This document shows positions 36,198 through 48,436 of a stretch of DNA of 64,000 nt, piece by piece. The stretch lies in the NCBI GenBank assembly GCA_028023455.1, contig JAQFVV010012535.1:808001-872000 (forward strand), read 5' to 3'. Numbering within the stretch: position 1 is the first letter of the stretch; each line of letters starts with the position of its first letter. The notes below the pieces were generated by a model, which had not been told where the DNA came from, made no database searches, and worked only from the letters and a program-made list of their open reading frames with translations. The translations under genes were made by a program, and so were the position numbers. The stretch comes from Epiperipatus broadwayi (taxonomy: Eukaryota > Onychophora > Udeonychophora > Euonychophora > Peripatidae).

Positions 36198-37835
36198 TAA
36201 ACGGGCAGAATAGTAAAGGAAATAAACAAAAAGGACCGGAAATGGATAATGAGCATGAATATGATTATTCTAAAATAATTAAATCTGATAAATTAAATCT
36301 GAAACTTCTGTTTAAAACTAAGATAATAAATTTAAAAATAAATGAGTAATGATAAATGAAATGTTTAAAGTAATAATGATAACGGAGGCTTTGTAAAATA
36401 AAAGATTGTTTTCTCCACGCACATATTAATTAAGAAAAATATTCATAAATAAATAAGTAGGTCAAATAGTTAAAATAAAATCGATAAAATCAAGTTAAAT
36501 AAATAAGCGTAAATATATCTGTAGTAAATAAAAATAAGAATGACTCGTAATAAACTAATAGAATTTTTTTTTTGAGAATACACGCACGGTAATAAAAGGA
36601 AGTAAATAAATGATTTAAAGTCAAGACAAAAAAATATATATATATTAGTATAATAATGAATCGTAGTAAAGTAAGTTGTTTTTGGAATATACATAAGTTA
36701 ATATAAGGGAAATAAATAAGTTAAATAAATAAATAAAATATCCGTAAGAAAAATCTTTGTATAATAATGAAGAGCAGTAAAATAAATAGTTTTCTAAGTA
36801 CATGTACGTTAATATATAATTCATTTATTATTTAACACTCATTAAAGCGCATGTACAGTAGCTGTAAAAGGCTGATATTTAGTGAATTAAAAATAATATT
36901 GTAATATAAATAATATTTGTAAGAGTCTAGAATAATATTATGAGATTAGATTAATACAAATGTTAAAGTAATGTTCATATGAATTTAAAATAAAGTTGTA
37001 AGATTAATAATAAAAAAATATAAAGTCAATCTAAGTGTATTAAGTGTGTATAAGTATACATGTGTGTATACATGCACATACACTGGTAATATTCGGGTAA
37101 ATACGATACCTCATGATGCGTATCTGAAATGTATTTATCCAGATATACTTTTAGGTTATTTTCTTGGCATTGCTGCACCTCATGATGCATGCAAGAAGGG
37201 ATTTATTTATTATAGATTCCCTGTAAGCAAGTCCAGTAATAACTCAATGTTTAGAATATTAGTAGGTGTAGAATTGTGCTGCATGTATACACATGTGTAT
37301 GAATTTATCTATAGTAAAAGAGAATGAGGGTAGTATAAAAATCAGTTTAGTTAAGGATAAGTTTAAAGCTGCCGACTGGATAAATTTAAGTACCCATAAC
37401 GGACTTATCAGGGATTATTCCTCTTTCCAAAGCGTAAGTCAAAAATGGACAGTTGAAAATTACTGCCATTTCGCAGTGACCCTTTCTGTTTCCAAGTCCG
37501 GTAGAAACCTGGCAAATGAAGCTTCAATTTTATACATGTGTAAGTCGGTTTAAGTCAGCGAATCTGCTTCCGCGTTGTTTCCAAAAGATACCTGTGCCAC
37601 AAAATTAGTTTGTCCCAGTGGTCATTATTCCATGATTTAGATCATTGTGAACAATGTATTCGGCATAGATAGAAGGAAAGGATTGTCAAAACAGATTGCT
37701 CTTGGTATGTAAAGTGAAAGCATTATGAAAAGCAAACTTAGAAAATAAATGAATATTTAGAATCAAGAATTAAAGTTGCAAGAGATAAAATGGTCAAAAA
37801 TGACGCATTTTACTCTAAAACGGAGGGGGGTGTAA
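36198..37835 (+). other. LTR element interior without a recognisable gene
   Basis: A+T-rich to 37.0 kb, then more complex. Two overlapping frames (37046-37327 and 37293-37553) have no family I recognise. The phrase CCTCATGATGC occurs twice (37110 and 37179). The segment ends in the purine tract at 37822-37830. Confidence 0.5.
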
Positions 37836-39491
37836 TGTGCCAAGGCCAAATTGGCACATGCATATAAAATAATTTTGGCTAAAAAAATTATTAAAATAAA
37901 AATCTTTCATAAAAGAGTTTTGAAAATAAAAGCTGCAATTGATACAAAGTGGGAAGGGGTTTTCTTTAGTAAGATAATCTAACGGTTTTATAAAAAGGAA
38001 GTAAAGAGTTTTCTTATTAGTATTTGTAAAATATAAATAATTTAAAGTTTAAAAAAATACAAATCTCTTTTCATTAGAATTAAAAAAAAAATCTTAAAAC
38101 TAATAATATATGTGCGTATATATGTGCGATTGTCAATAATAGAATAAATGTATGCATAATAAATGTTATTATAAATAAATGAAAGTTAAAGAAGATTGTC
38201 ATTAAAAAACACGGCAATGGCTATTATTTAAAATATAAAACAATACATTTTGCATGGCTATTACTAATTAAGCAATTTTCCAAAACACATTGTCAAAAGA
38301 TTAATTGCTAAAGAATTTCGACAACAGATATTTGCCGGATGATATTAAAGGGACAACATGTAGTCGGTATAAATACTGGATATTTTATCGGACAATCAGT
38401 TGAGACAAGTTATTCACAAATCAATTGAGTCAGTTAATTTCAATTAGTTAAGTTAATTGTATCTAAAAACAAAAATGCGGTGTTGAGCAGTTTGGGAAAT
38501 ACATGCCTCTCCCCACAGCCTGATGTCCGATGAAAACAGCAAGATCTGCCCGTGAAATAATGTCAGCTTAACAACTTGGAAATCTCATATCTAATTGTCT
38601 CCAATAGTGATGATCATGAATAATAAGGAAACTCATCAAGGAAATGTCCCAGCCAGCTGGAAGAAGCAACAAACAAGAAGAAAACAAAGTTCTAAATCTA
38701 CGTTCAAAATCCTAGGTAAAACATTTGCTTATTTTATTTATACTGTAATAGCCATTGCATTGCATTAATTCGTGTGAATCCTCCAAGAGTCTAATTATAT
38801 GAACTCTATATCATACATAAAATGAACTATTGATATGTGTGTTTAAGTTTCAAATGCTATTAATGCTTTATTACTATTTGTGAATGCTATATGAGTTAAT
38901 ATGTGCGTGATCATTATATCAGTGTTATTAGTTAAATTAGATAAATACCAGTGTTCTATTATTAAAATCTACAAGAATATTTAAACTAGTTTAGAAATGT
39001 TAATTTAAAATGTGTGTGTATTATATTAAATTATAAAGATATTTAAATTTAGTAAATTAATGTTAGTTAATAAATTGTCTTTAAATTTAAACTTTATCTG
39101 TCGGTCAATTCTTTTTATCAATCTCTTCTTACCAATATTTTATTATTGATTAAAATTAGACTGAGCTAGTTAAGGGAATTGTTTCGAGCGCTGGATTATG
39201 AGCCTACTGACCAAATACGTTGTTTATTCTTCTGAATAGATAACTGGCACCTGGAGTTTACTCCGAAACAAATAAAGTGTTTGGATAGTAGGGGTTTGAA
39301 TTTAGCAGCCGAGGTGGGCCATTGTTGATAGTTAAAGCTATCAATAATATCTCCCATTTTGCTCGAACATGCCGGTTCGTTCACATAACATTTATAATCA
39401 AATAAGATTATAAATGTGTTTTAAAGAAGTTTGAAACCAGCCAAAACCTTTGCAGGGTAAGTAAGATCTTCTGCGGAGTGAACCTGGTACA
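37836..39491 (+). repeat. 3' LTR (1656 bp, empty MITE site)
   Basis: Same start and end as the 5' LTR, directly after TGTAA that follows the purine tract. It keeps the uninterrupted AGTTAAGT target. It has small differences such as an extra TATATGTGCG near 38.12 kb. Confidence 0.92.
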
Positions 39492-39495
39492 TTAT

Positions 39496-40071
39496 GTCAG
39501 GAATGCCTTTAAGATACCTTTCATGAATCATTATACAATGCTGCTACAAGATGGTTTTACTTACAGAAAATCCACTTTTGTTCTGCAGGTAGGACAAAAC
39601 AATGCAATCGGGTTGATAAGTTCTAGATGATTATTTTAAAATCTATTTCTAGTTTTAGAAATAGATTTTTTTAAATGATAAACTTTGCATTAATGGGAAT
39701 TGTATTAACTTTATCAAATTTATAGCATTTTCTATTTTAATAATACTAATGGATTTTATAATTAAAAATTTGGAATGCTTCTAGAACTTTCGATACCGAT
39801 TGCATCATCCTGTAACTGCCATTAATGAATATACATTTGAATATAAAATTTGAAATATACATTTGAATATAAATTATAAAATATTAATAGAAGATATAAA
39901 TAAAATATGATTATACGTGTTAACATCTTCTATCGTTTGTTATATATACACGTTTCTCCGCATATACACGACTCTATTTATCCATTATTTCATGACTATA
40001 TATATCCCCAAATTTACTATGTGTATAATAAAAATTTGTTTCTTAATTTCTCATAAATTATATAATATCAA
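39496..40071. other. Intronic DNA right of the LTR element
   Basis: 39.50-39.63 kb is less A+T-rich and contains the possible microexon listed separately. The rest is A+T-rich with a small inverted repeat at about 39.64-39.68 kb (AAATCTATTTCTAGTTTTAG and its inverse). No gene is called. Confidence 0.45.
39565..39582 (-). other. Possible 18-nt microexon
   Basis: On the minus strand TTTTGTCCTACCTGCAG (strong acceptor) and GTAAGTAAAA (strong donor) enclose AACAAAAGTGGATTTTCT. Eighteen bases with two in and one out is the same phase as the other exons. Joined between exon 2 and the 29.2-kb exon it would add E-QKWIF-F without a stop. Chance occurrence of two good sites is possible, and the plus strand also offers an AG/GT pair here. 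Confidence 0.25.
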
Positions 40072-40251
40072 TAATTATGCGCTTTAAATGCTCGTTAGAG
40101 AAGTTATATATATTTTAATAATTTATTTAAAGTTTAGCGCTTTCAAAGCTCCATGGCTTCATACTCATTGAAAGCGCTAAGCTTTAAATAAATTATAAAA
40201 TATATATAACTTCTTTAACGAGCGTTTAAAGTGCATAATTATTGATATTAT
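40072..40251. repeat. Foldback element with arms of about 75 bp
   Basis: ATAATATCAATAATTATGCG to TTTAGCGCTTTC is inverted as GAAAGCGCTAAGCTTTAAAT to ATTATTGATATTAT around a 25-base centre. The direct repeat TATGTGTATAATA lies on both sides (about 40018 and 40250) and may be a target duplication. Confidence 0.8.
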
Positions 40252-40825
40252 GTGTATAATAATAAAAATATATATAAGGGCATGAGCACATGTATTTGCA
40301 GGGAAAAACAGGATTTAAACCATGTTTAATGGTACAAAATTTAGATAAGGTCTTGAAGCACAATCTGACTCTCAGATTGACGGCTTCACTAGTGAGTTGA
40401 AACATAATTCACAATAGCATGCTAAAAGGAAGATAAAAAACCTGACATATCTTAATAACTCATAGTATGTTCAAAGATTAAAACCTCATCTCTATTCATG
40501 GGGGAATAATGATATATATGTGTATGCTTAAATGCACATACATATATAGCTATAAACTTATTGAGAAAATCTAATAAGTTTAATAAATTAAAAAAAAATT
40601 AAAAGACTGATTATTTTAAAATAGTAAGTAAAAGATTTATAAATTTTAAGATTAGAAAAATATTATTTTCTAAAAGTAAAGTCTCATTAATGAGAGTAGA
40701 ATACTTCATTAATGAAATAAAACAATTCAAGGAATTCGAGTTAGATTTCCTTTATAATGTAAATGACAAACTATAAAAGTAATTCATTAATTAAAGTTAG
40801 AAAGATAACAATGCAAATTCTTGTA
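40252..40825. other. A+T-rich intronic DNA; 40517-40609 duplicates 32781-32871
   Basis: The only feature is the roughly 90-bp near-identical duplicate of the segment about 110 bp left of the LTR element. The rest shows nothing. Confidence 0.5.
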
Positions 40826-41065
40826 TGAAGATCAAAATGAAGAATCACCTGAGTGGACAGATGCGATTATGAGCCAATCAACTGCAGGGATTAAAACAAT
40901 GAAGGCCTCGGTACAATTTGGATCAATAAGAAGACATTTGATTCTTGAAGCTTCATTTATGCACACAGACATATATATTGGATCAGATTGTCTCCCATAG
41001 CACCGTGACTTCAAGTGCAGAAAGATGGCCTCCGAATGTGAGAACAGTCCATTAGGATCTTACAA
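40826..41065. other. Less A+T-rich island, unassigned
   Basis: From about GAATCACCTGAGTGGACAGA to CCATTAGGATCTTACAACTT the composition rises well above the surroundings. A 60-codon minus-strand frame (41014-40832) crosses it without splice sites in a matching phase. It is probably a transposon remnant. Confidence 0.35.
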
Positions 41066-41454
41066 CTTGTATTGATCTAAATTATTATTTATGTATGCCT
41101 TTGGGCCTTATTATGTTAAATGATTGTATATATGTAAGTAATTAAAACACTACTATGTATTGTTCATAAAATTATCTAAATATTAACTATTTAATAGTGA
41201 TTTGAACTCGTGGGAAGTGCCCTCTAAATCAGCTAGACATAGTAAGATGTATATTTATTTTTTGCTTTAAGTCTAGTATATATATATATATTCTTAAATG
41301 TTGCTGTAAAATACACATTTATTTGATGTCTACTTGTCATATGTCAGTACTTTCTTAAATAATTTGTTGGGAAACAAGATATGAATGTGTAGATATTTTA
41401 CAAAAACCTAAAAAGTTATCTATAGAGTTTATATAAAATAGGGACTGGTTTCTG

Positions 41455-41585
41455 TCTACTTTTAACATTTTGTGGATGGATGTAATCAAAAACATATAAC
41501 CAAAGACATGTGAAAATGATATATAATCCCCAATATGCACATTTTATCAAATGACCCAGATCACAATCTCTTACACATATCTTTT
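41455..41585. repeat. Fragment of the 470-bp repeat family
   Basis: GACATGTGAAAATGATATAT, AATCCCCAATATGCAC and GACCCAGATCACAATCTCT follow the order seen in the palindrome at 18.5-19.1 kb. Confidence 0.6.
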
Positions 41586-42775
41586 TCATTGTTCAGTATA
41601 TAAAGATAGCTAATTACTACAGTTTAATTGATAAGTATTAACCTTATTGCCTTCACAAATTTGAGACAAATCAAGTGGATTAATCTTTAGTCTAATAATT
41701 GACTGATAAAAATTATTACTTTTACGGTTTGTTTTATTATTATATAAATGTTTATATAAACAACAATTTTATTTTAGCTTTAAAACCCAGCTGTTGATCA
41801 GATAATAAAGTAAATTTAATAGAACATTTAACTATATTTAGTCTACAAATTTATGGAATACAATGATGTATGAGTATAGATTTCCAATTACTATATAATA
41901 ATATATTTCTTTAATTAGCTTTATAGTAAAACGTATTTGTTATATGGCTAATTTCTTTCTGTTATATAATATTAAGTTTTACTAGGTTAATGTTCTGTGT
42001 CAACTATAATTTTTATTTTTTAACAAACATTTTATTCTGGATCGTATATTCTTCATATAGAAATTCTCAGCTTGTATATTTTAATCAAAGAGATGTTCTA
42101 AGGAAAGTATTAGATTTACAAAGAATGTGGATTATGATTAATGTAGGAAATTAACAATGAATAATGAAGACAGAACTATTTATGAAATAATGATGGCATT
42201 TTTTTACAGATTTGAAATTTGTGTTTTAAAAAAATAAAATCTGCACTTCATAATATAATCTTTTCTAAAATCTGTTACTTCTAAACATAAAGCAATTGTG
42301 TCTCATAAAATTATAAAAACTTGGATCTCACCACTATTTTACATTTGACACATTTTCATTTACCATTGTCAAACTTCCTCCACTCACAACTTTGACGCCA
42401 TTCATTTCAGATAACTACAATAGTGATTATTACTAATCATTTTGAAACTAGAGATTATCTCTAGCACAGATATAAACTTTAAACCTCAGTTAAAGATTAA
42501 TATATCTGATTTTTTATTTTACACACACACGGAGTTATTAACCTTTCTTTTTCCTATTTGTAATATTTATGTGTGTACTTATCATAACAAATGTACCACC
42601 ACATAAATTATCTGCTCAATACGTGAACTCACATGCATACATTGACACACTTATATGTATCTAATCCTATACTTGAAGTAACCTCATGTCCATTAAGATT
42701 CTATCACAATGTTAATGTGTGGGTAGAAGTGTGTACATGTGTAAATACATTAATAAAATAAAAATTGAGGCTTAT
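41586..42775. repeat. Intron module, copy IV
   Basis: 42.24-42.64 kb matches 6.44-6.60, 25.50-25.69 and 28.90-29.08 kb (markers TACTTCTAAACAT, CACCACTATTTTACATTTGACA). It leads directly into the relic exon at 42776, as copy III leads into the exon at 29244. Confidence 0.6.
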
Positions 42776-42830
42776 CAGTTGTCGAAATATTTGTATAATT
42801 ATACTTGTAAAACATGCATCATTCCTAAAT
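42776..42830 (-). pseudogene. Relic of the repeat exon at 42.8 kb
   Basis: The flank (TTAATAAAATAAAAATTGAGG on the plus strand) and the end of the exon (CGACAACTG on the minus strand) align with the array unit. However, the donor GT has become AT (CTG|ATAAGCC), the acceptor AG has become AC, and the body has indels that break the reading frame. This is an ancient, dead copy marking an old exon locus. Confidence 0.55.
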
Positions 42831-45800
42831 GTATAAGTTTTATATGTAATAAAACAAAATATTTTTAAAAGTAAAACAAGTTTTTTGAAACACTAATAAT
42901 ATATTTTTTTAAAAAATCATTTAATAAATTTTTCATTTCAAATCTTGTTTTTTATTTTATGAACCATATTTTATTTCAAATTTCCTCCAATGTTTAAACC
43001 ATATTATATGATCATTATCAAGAATTATTCCTATAATGTATATATACACATTCACAAATATATGTTTATAAAGAATTTCCAAAACAACATAATAAAAAGT
43101 ATTTTATCACATAAATTACATTTTTTAACTTCTTGCTTATTTTCATGTGACTACATTCTTTTACATTTAACTTTTATATATTCTTCAATTATTATAATTT
43201 CTCTTCTATAAATAAATAAATAAAAATTAAATGTAAAAGGATGGAAACACATATGAAATTAAGAAGTAGTAAATTTAAAAATTATAATTTATGTGATAAA
43301 ATATTTTTTATTAATTTATTTTGGAAATTTTTTGTAGATTTTTTGTAACCATATATATATATATAATACTAAAATATTTGCTAATTTGGAAAAGTGTGAT
43401 TTGAGATCTATGAGGGAGTCAGTAGAAATATTAAAAAGACCATCTGGTTTAAATAGAGCTGATGAAGCACAATATATTCCAGTCTAATGTAGACCAACTT
43501 ATTTTACCTCTTTCTTCTAATATAAACTGAAAATAAACATTTTGTTAATCCACGTATTCTGAATACTCAACTATTTCATACTCAATCGCATTTTTACTCA
43601 CATTCAATCTCATTACTATTTGAGATCTAATGGTTTTTCTTTGAAAAGTTAACCTTGACAATGGCGAATGCTATTTTGTCAAAATGTTGGGAATCAATCA
43701 AAATTAACTGATATATATATATATATATATAATATGAGTGAACCATTGGAGGAAAATTGAAATAAAAAATGGTTCATAAAATTTTTTTTTTAAATTTTTA
43801 AATAAAAATTGTGTTAAACTTTTTTTAATTAATACATTGATATTTATGCCCATATTTGTAAACAAAGTAGTAAATTACTTATTATTGATTTTATAATATG
43901 TGCAGTATTTATAAAAATTTCTTTTTACAATATTTTTTTATTTACTTGTCACCACAATATTGGCGGCATTAGTTTTCAATGCCAAAACTCAATTTTGGAA
44001 TATATACAGTCATCTTATTTTTCAAAAATATTTCTTAATTTTCTATTCATTCTTTATAGTTTTGTTAATTATTCTATTAATTCATACTATTATTAACATC
44101 TTTTCATTTATTTATTTTCTGTATTTTCTTGCTATTTTTTTCTTCTGCACATTTCACTTTGACATTATTTATATAATTTAATTTTTCCTTTTTCTATTTT
44201 CACATTTTTTCTTAAAATTTGTGTTTTTATTCTTTAATGACAATTAAATTAAATCGTTTAACAATCGTCTTTTTAATTGTAAATGAAAAAAAAAATCAAA
44301 ATAATATTCTTTTATAAATTAATGCCTGTTTATTTATATCCATTCTCACTCTTTTACTTTTCTATAATATTATGAAAAGTTCAGAAAAGTTTGATAGCAA
44401 AAATGTATTCAACATTTTGGGATTGTAAATTTTGATAGCCTCTCTAAAGTTAAGACAATTCTCTTTATTGTTAAAATAACTTAATTTCACATCACTAAAC
44501 ATTTAAAGAGAGATACATGAAAGTAATATAATGAAAAGGCTGGGAACATTGATTTATCACATCACAGCTATTCATTCGTTTCAGAGTCTGCCATTTTAAA
44601 TAAGTCAGAATTTCAATAACAAATGACATGAGAACATCCAGTACTAATACATTTTCTTTCTTAAAGATTTATTTATTGTTTGCTTAAGTATAAATTAAGC
44701 AATATAACAGTTATTATCATTTCTACTTAGTGTTTCCGTCCTTTTTTTTAGTTTTTTTTTTTTTTATTATCAAACATATATTAAATAAAGTAATTTGAAA
44801 ATTCTTTTTTCGACTCTATTTTTCATTAATTAAATTATTTATCGATCACTAAAAGTCTTTCATATATATATATTCTTTTTCAATTTCAAAAAATCCATTC
44901 AAATAATGGCACCTTCAAATATTTTTTTAATAAATATATTAAGCAAATATTATCTTGCATTTGTGTTTGAATTATATCTTTGCTATTCATCGTTTTTAGT
45001 TTTTATTATAACAAACAAATATAATTTTTATTAAAAGGTAAACATTTCTCTCAGAAAACATCAAAAATTATTTTTGACACACAGTTTTGCTAAATTGTGA
45101 AATTAGATTAATATAATGTGTGTAATTCTTAATATGTATATATACTTATTTATTACTTATGTGCATATATACATATTTGTAATAATGTACATATATATAT
45201 ATATACATATTTGTAATAATGTAGGAACGTAAGAACATATATACTACATGTATAATACTTTGGAATTTTATATATTTGTTTTAATTGCAAATAACTGGAA
45301 TAATTAAATGTCCGCATCGATTTTTAAAATATAAAACTTTCTTTTTACCTAATATATTCAGAAACTATGAGAGATATAACAATTATTGATTTCGTTCCAT
45401 TTTTTTTAATTTTATCATTAACTTTGATTTTAAATCAAAGTTTATTTACTGACTTCAATAGACTTGATTTGGTATTTAAAAAACGACCATTATTTTTTAC
45501 AAAGCAAATAATGTTTGTTATTAATGAACAAGAAATGAATTGGCAAATAATCTCTATAACAATTAAATTACTTTTTAAAGTTTGGAAGCAAAGTTATTAT
45601 TACCTTATTCACCAAATAATATATAACTTTTTCTAGCAATTCACTCTATTTATTCTACTTCAGAGCCATCTACTGTAAATATAAGCAATTAGTCCATGCA
45701 TATTTTAGATTATTTTGTAGTTATTGATTATCCTTCAATAAATAGCAGGATTTGTTCTTACATTCTGAAGGTAGCCAATAACCAGAAAGTTATTTTGGAC

Positions 45801-47284
45801 TGTGGTTGATGACACTGCCATATTGTATCAATTTATTGTGATACCAGTTTACAATAGATTGCTCTGTAATAGAATAAACTGCTGCTTTTATGCTCAGTCA
45901 CAAAATAGCACACATCCAGTATATATGAGCTATCCATTAAGAATGTGTAATCAAAAAATGCCACAGCAACCTGATTTTTAGAAGACTTTTCAGCTATTTC
46001 CCATTCTCAGGGGAAACAGTTGAAATATGATAGTCACTTCACTGTTAACTTTTTACTTCTTGAAATAAAATACTGAAGAAATAAAAATTCTCCTAGTTAG
46101 TTAAAAAGAAAATTTAACTACTGGATTGAAAAAACTTTATACTGCTAAAAATAGCCAATATTCAGAAATTGCTCAGCATATTCATTTCACACTATCGCTT
46201 GGAGCTATTTCAGTTCTTAATAAATACTTGGGATGTGGCATGGGTCAATTAGTGCTATCAAGTGCAAATTGTAGTAATCAAAGATAATTCGTATTTTTTT
46301 TTGGGGGGAGGTATCCTGACAGAGATATTTTAAATGCTTTCTTTATCTAAGCATTTATCACAAAGCTTGTTGAAGAATTGGCAATCCTCATAGTTTATAA
46401 CTTACAAGCTTAAGAGAATAGGATCATGTGATCTATGACTCTTATTTGGACGATTTGTATTTTGTTTTGTCATTTTTCTTTTTTTTTTTCTTTTTCCAAG
46501 TAATACCTTTCGTCATCTTAATAATTAAGTTGTTTCATTTGCTTATTCTTTTCTTAAGTATTTGTTAAGATTTTTGAATAAATAATTGCGACTTCACTCT
46601 TCTTCATTTTTTCTCTCAATTATTTGACTAAAGCTTAGAAATGGTGATTTTTTATTCCTTTAATTCCAATAACTTAATTTTCTTTATATATCTTTGAGAT
46701 AAGTTCATTGTCAAAACTATTGTTTTCGTGAGCTGTAAGGGCTCCGAAAGCGCTAAGTCCATAAAATAGAAGCTTACTAATAATAAACTTATAGTTTCAC
46801 CTCAGTTATTAATTTTAGCTTATCAGTAATAGCACTAACATGTTTTTTTTATTATACATCTGATAAATTTAATCATCATTCATTATAGTGTGGCTTGTGT
46901 TTTATCACTATTCATCTTTATAATTTACTCTATTGTGTCACTAATCATATCATAAACATTTATTTTATAATTTTAATCTAAAATTTCTAAAATCTTTTAT
47001 ACCCCCCCCCAGTTTTTGCTTAAAGTCTTTTTTCTTACTTCAGCTCCTCTTTTAACCCTATTTATTATCATTTTTGAAATCTAAAAAAGCGTGAACACTC
47101 TTAAAAGCTCTTGCAAGCACTCTAATGATCAATCTAGGAATTGTAAACTTATTTGCAGATTTTTCTATACAACACTGACATCTTGTGATTTTTTTTAAAT
47201 TAATAAATCAATATTATTTTAGTTCAAGTTCTTGCCATCACATAAATATAAAACGCCATTTAAAAATAGCTGCAAAATGACAAA
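42831..47284. other. Large intron, A+T-rich, partly paralogous
   Basis: 44.06-44.29 kb (TTTCACTTTGACATTATTTA, AACAATCGTCTTTTTAATTG) matches the array flank at 11.84-12.06 kb. 45.66-46.09 kb is less A+T-rich (GGAAACAGTTGAAATATGAT) and may be a transposon tail. Runs of TA at 43.35 and 43.71 kb. No exon found. Confidence 0.5.
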
Positions 47285-47375
47285 AGCAATATTACAATAC
47301 TTTCCAAAAGCTTTCCTAGTCAAGCCTTCGTGGCTAGCGGTTCGCTTCCCGGTCAGCTTCCCGGTCAACGCTTGA
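47285..47375. other. G+C-rich patch with box-B-like sequence
   Basis: GGTTCGCTTCCCGG resembles the internal B box of tRNA-type promoters and TCCCGGTCA occurs twice in a row, but there is no box A or tail that would make a SINE. Unassigned. Confidence 0.3.
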
Positions 47376-48051
47376 CATATGAAAAAAAAACCTTTCCTAA
47401 TTATTGCAGTAACGGTTAAATAAATAATGCAGGTTCGAGGTCTCATTTTCATAAACCTAATCGTAGATAATAGCTATCCTTTCAGGAATGTATGTGTAGT
47501 TAGCCCATTTTTTTTGCTTTTCTTTTCAGAGTGTAGCTTAAGCATAACAATCTATTCACAAGTTCTGACTAAATTTGCAACTTTTGTTAGTTATTCTGCA
47601 TTTCTCTATGAACTTTTAAGGGGTTAGTAACCTGATGAAATTCATCCTGATTTTTCCATAACTACTTTTGTTTTCTATAAATATTTTTTTCTTAATTATC
47701 TTAATTATTCAAATATTTTTGAACAGTTAATTTAGTTGATTGATCTATACTAAGCTTTTACATATTCTTCTCTTTTTAATTCATTAAAATGGTGGGTTTC
47801 TCAAAATTCATTAAAATGGTGGGTATTGTCTAGAAATACAAATACTTAACAATTTGTTTCTTTTTTTACGTTAAAATTATATATGTACATGCGTCAAAAA
47901 AATATAAAATTTCAAATCTAATTTCCAAGATTTTTGATGTTCAGATTTTTTTTTTTTTATATGTTCAGATTTTTTTTTAACTATTTTTTTGCAATTATGC
48001 ACTAATATGTACAAGATAATTATTTACTAATAATCTCAAATTAAAACTTAC

Positions 48052-48192
48052 CAGAATTCGTAATGTTTGTATATGGGAAATGGACATCTTCTGCAAATAG
48101 ATCTATGGTCGAAGACAACTGGAATTTAATATAAGTTCTACGTTTAGTAAAATTGCCATACTCATCAAATTTATATGTGGTTTTTTTAGCTT
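48052..48192 (-). CDS. Exon 2: lumenal/extracellular segment with two N-glycosylation sequons
   Basis: A 141-nt exon on the minus strand, bounded by a pyrimidine-rich acceptor (TCTTTCTTATAG|AA) and a consensus donor (TTCTG|GTAAG). It is open in one frame for 46 codons between a two-base start and a one-base end, the same phase as the array exons. The peptide begins AKKTTYKFDEYGNFTKRR, and its central part (YIKFQLSSTIDLF) alternates polar and hydrophobic residues like beta strands. Sequons are NFT and NIT, which would be residues 57 and 86 of the joined protein. Codon use and G+C stand out against the A+T-rich intron on either side. I recognise no domain family. A MITE begins about 60 bp upstream in the intron. 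Confidence 0.83.
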
Positions 48193-48250
48193 CTATAAGA
48201 AAGAGACAAAATAATCACAAAAATTAAAACCATTAAGGGAAAACACATAT

Positions 48251-48436
48251 TAAAACAGGCAAAACTCTCCATACAGTATTGCCACTCAGTGTAATCCAGA
48301 GTAATCAATGGATTCCAGAAGGCTTGTGCATAAAATCCCCATCTAGTGCCTACTATCCAATATTCCTTCTGGCACCCAGTGATTATTCTGGCTTGCACTG
48401 AGTGGAAATACTGTATGGAGAGTGTTGCCTGCTTTA
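48251..48436. mobile_element. MITE with 41-bp terminal inverted repeats
   Basis: TAAAACAGGCAAAACTCTCC (left) and GGAGAGTGTTGCCTGCTTTA (right) start near-perfect inverted repeats enclosing about 100 bp. TA at each end suggests a Tc1/mariner-type target. It lies in the intron just upstream of exon 2, about 60 bp from its acceptor. Relatives are at 1344-1500 and 13297-13440. Confidence 0.85.

Larger units (their letters stand above)
32981..39491 (+). mobile_element. Non-autonomous LTR retrotransposon (6.5 kb, giant LTRs)
   Basis: Direct repeats beginning TGTGCCAAGGCCAAATTGGC and ending GGTACA bound a 2.8-kb interior. The 4-bp target duplication TTAT is present on both sides (32977-32980 and 39492-39495). 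TGT...ACA ends and a 4-bp duplication fit Ty3/Gypsy-type integration. A purine-rich tract (CGGAGGGGGG) lies just before the 3' LTR and sets the plus orientation. There is no protease, reverse transcriptase or integrase, so the element must have moved with borrowed enzymes. The LTRs are very similar outside one insertion, suggesting a fairly recent copy. It lies in an intron, antisense to the host gene. Confidence 0.9.

Noticed and set aside
34748-39384. Two near-identical 62-codon minus-strand frames (34748-34936 and 39196-39384)
   Set aside because: Both are the same antisense position in the two LTRs; their similarity reflects LTR identity, not selection.
45367-45636. 89-codon plus-strand frame
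   Set aside because: Hydrophobic and A+T-driven composition, no splice sites and no homologous segment; chance length is plausible.
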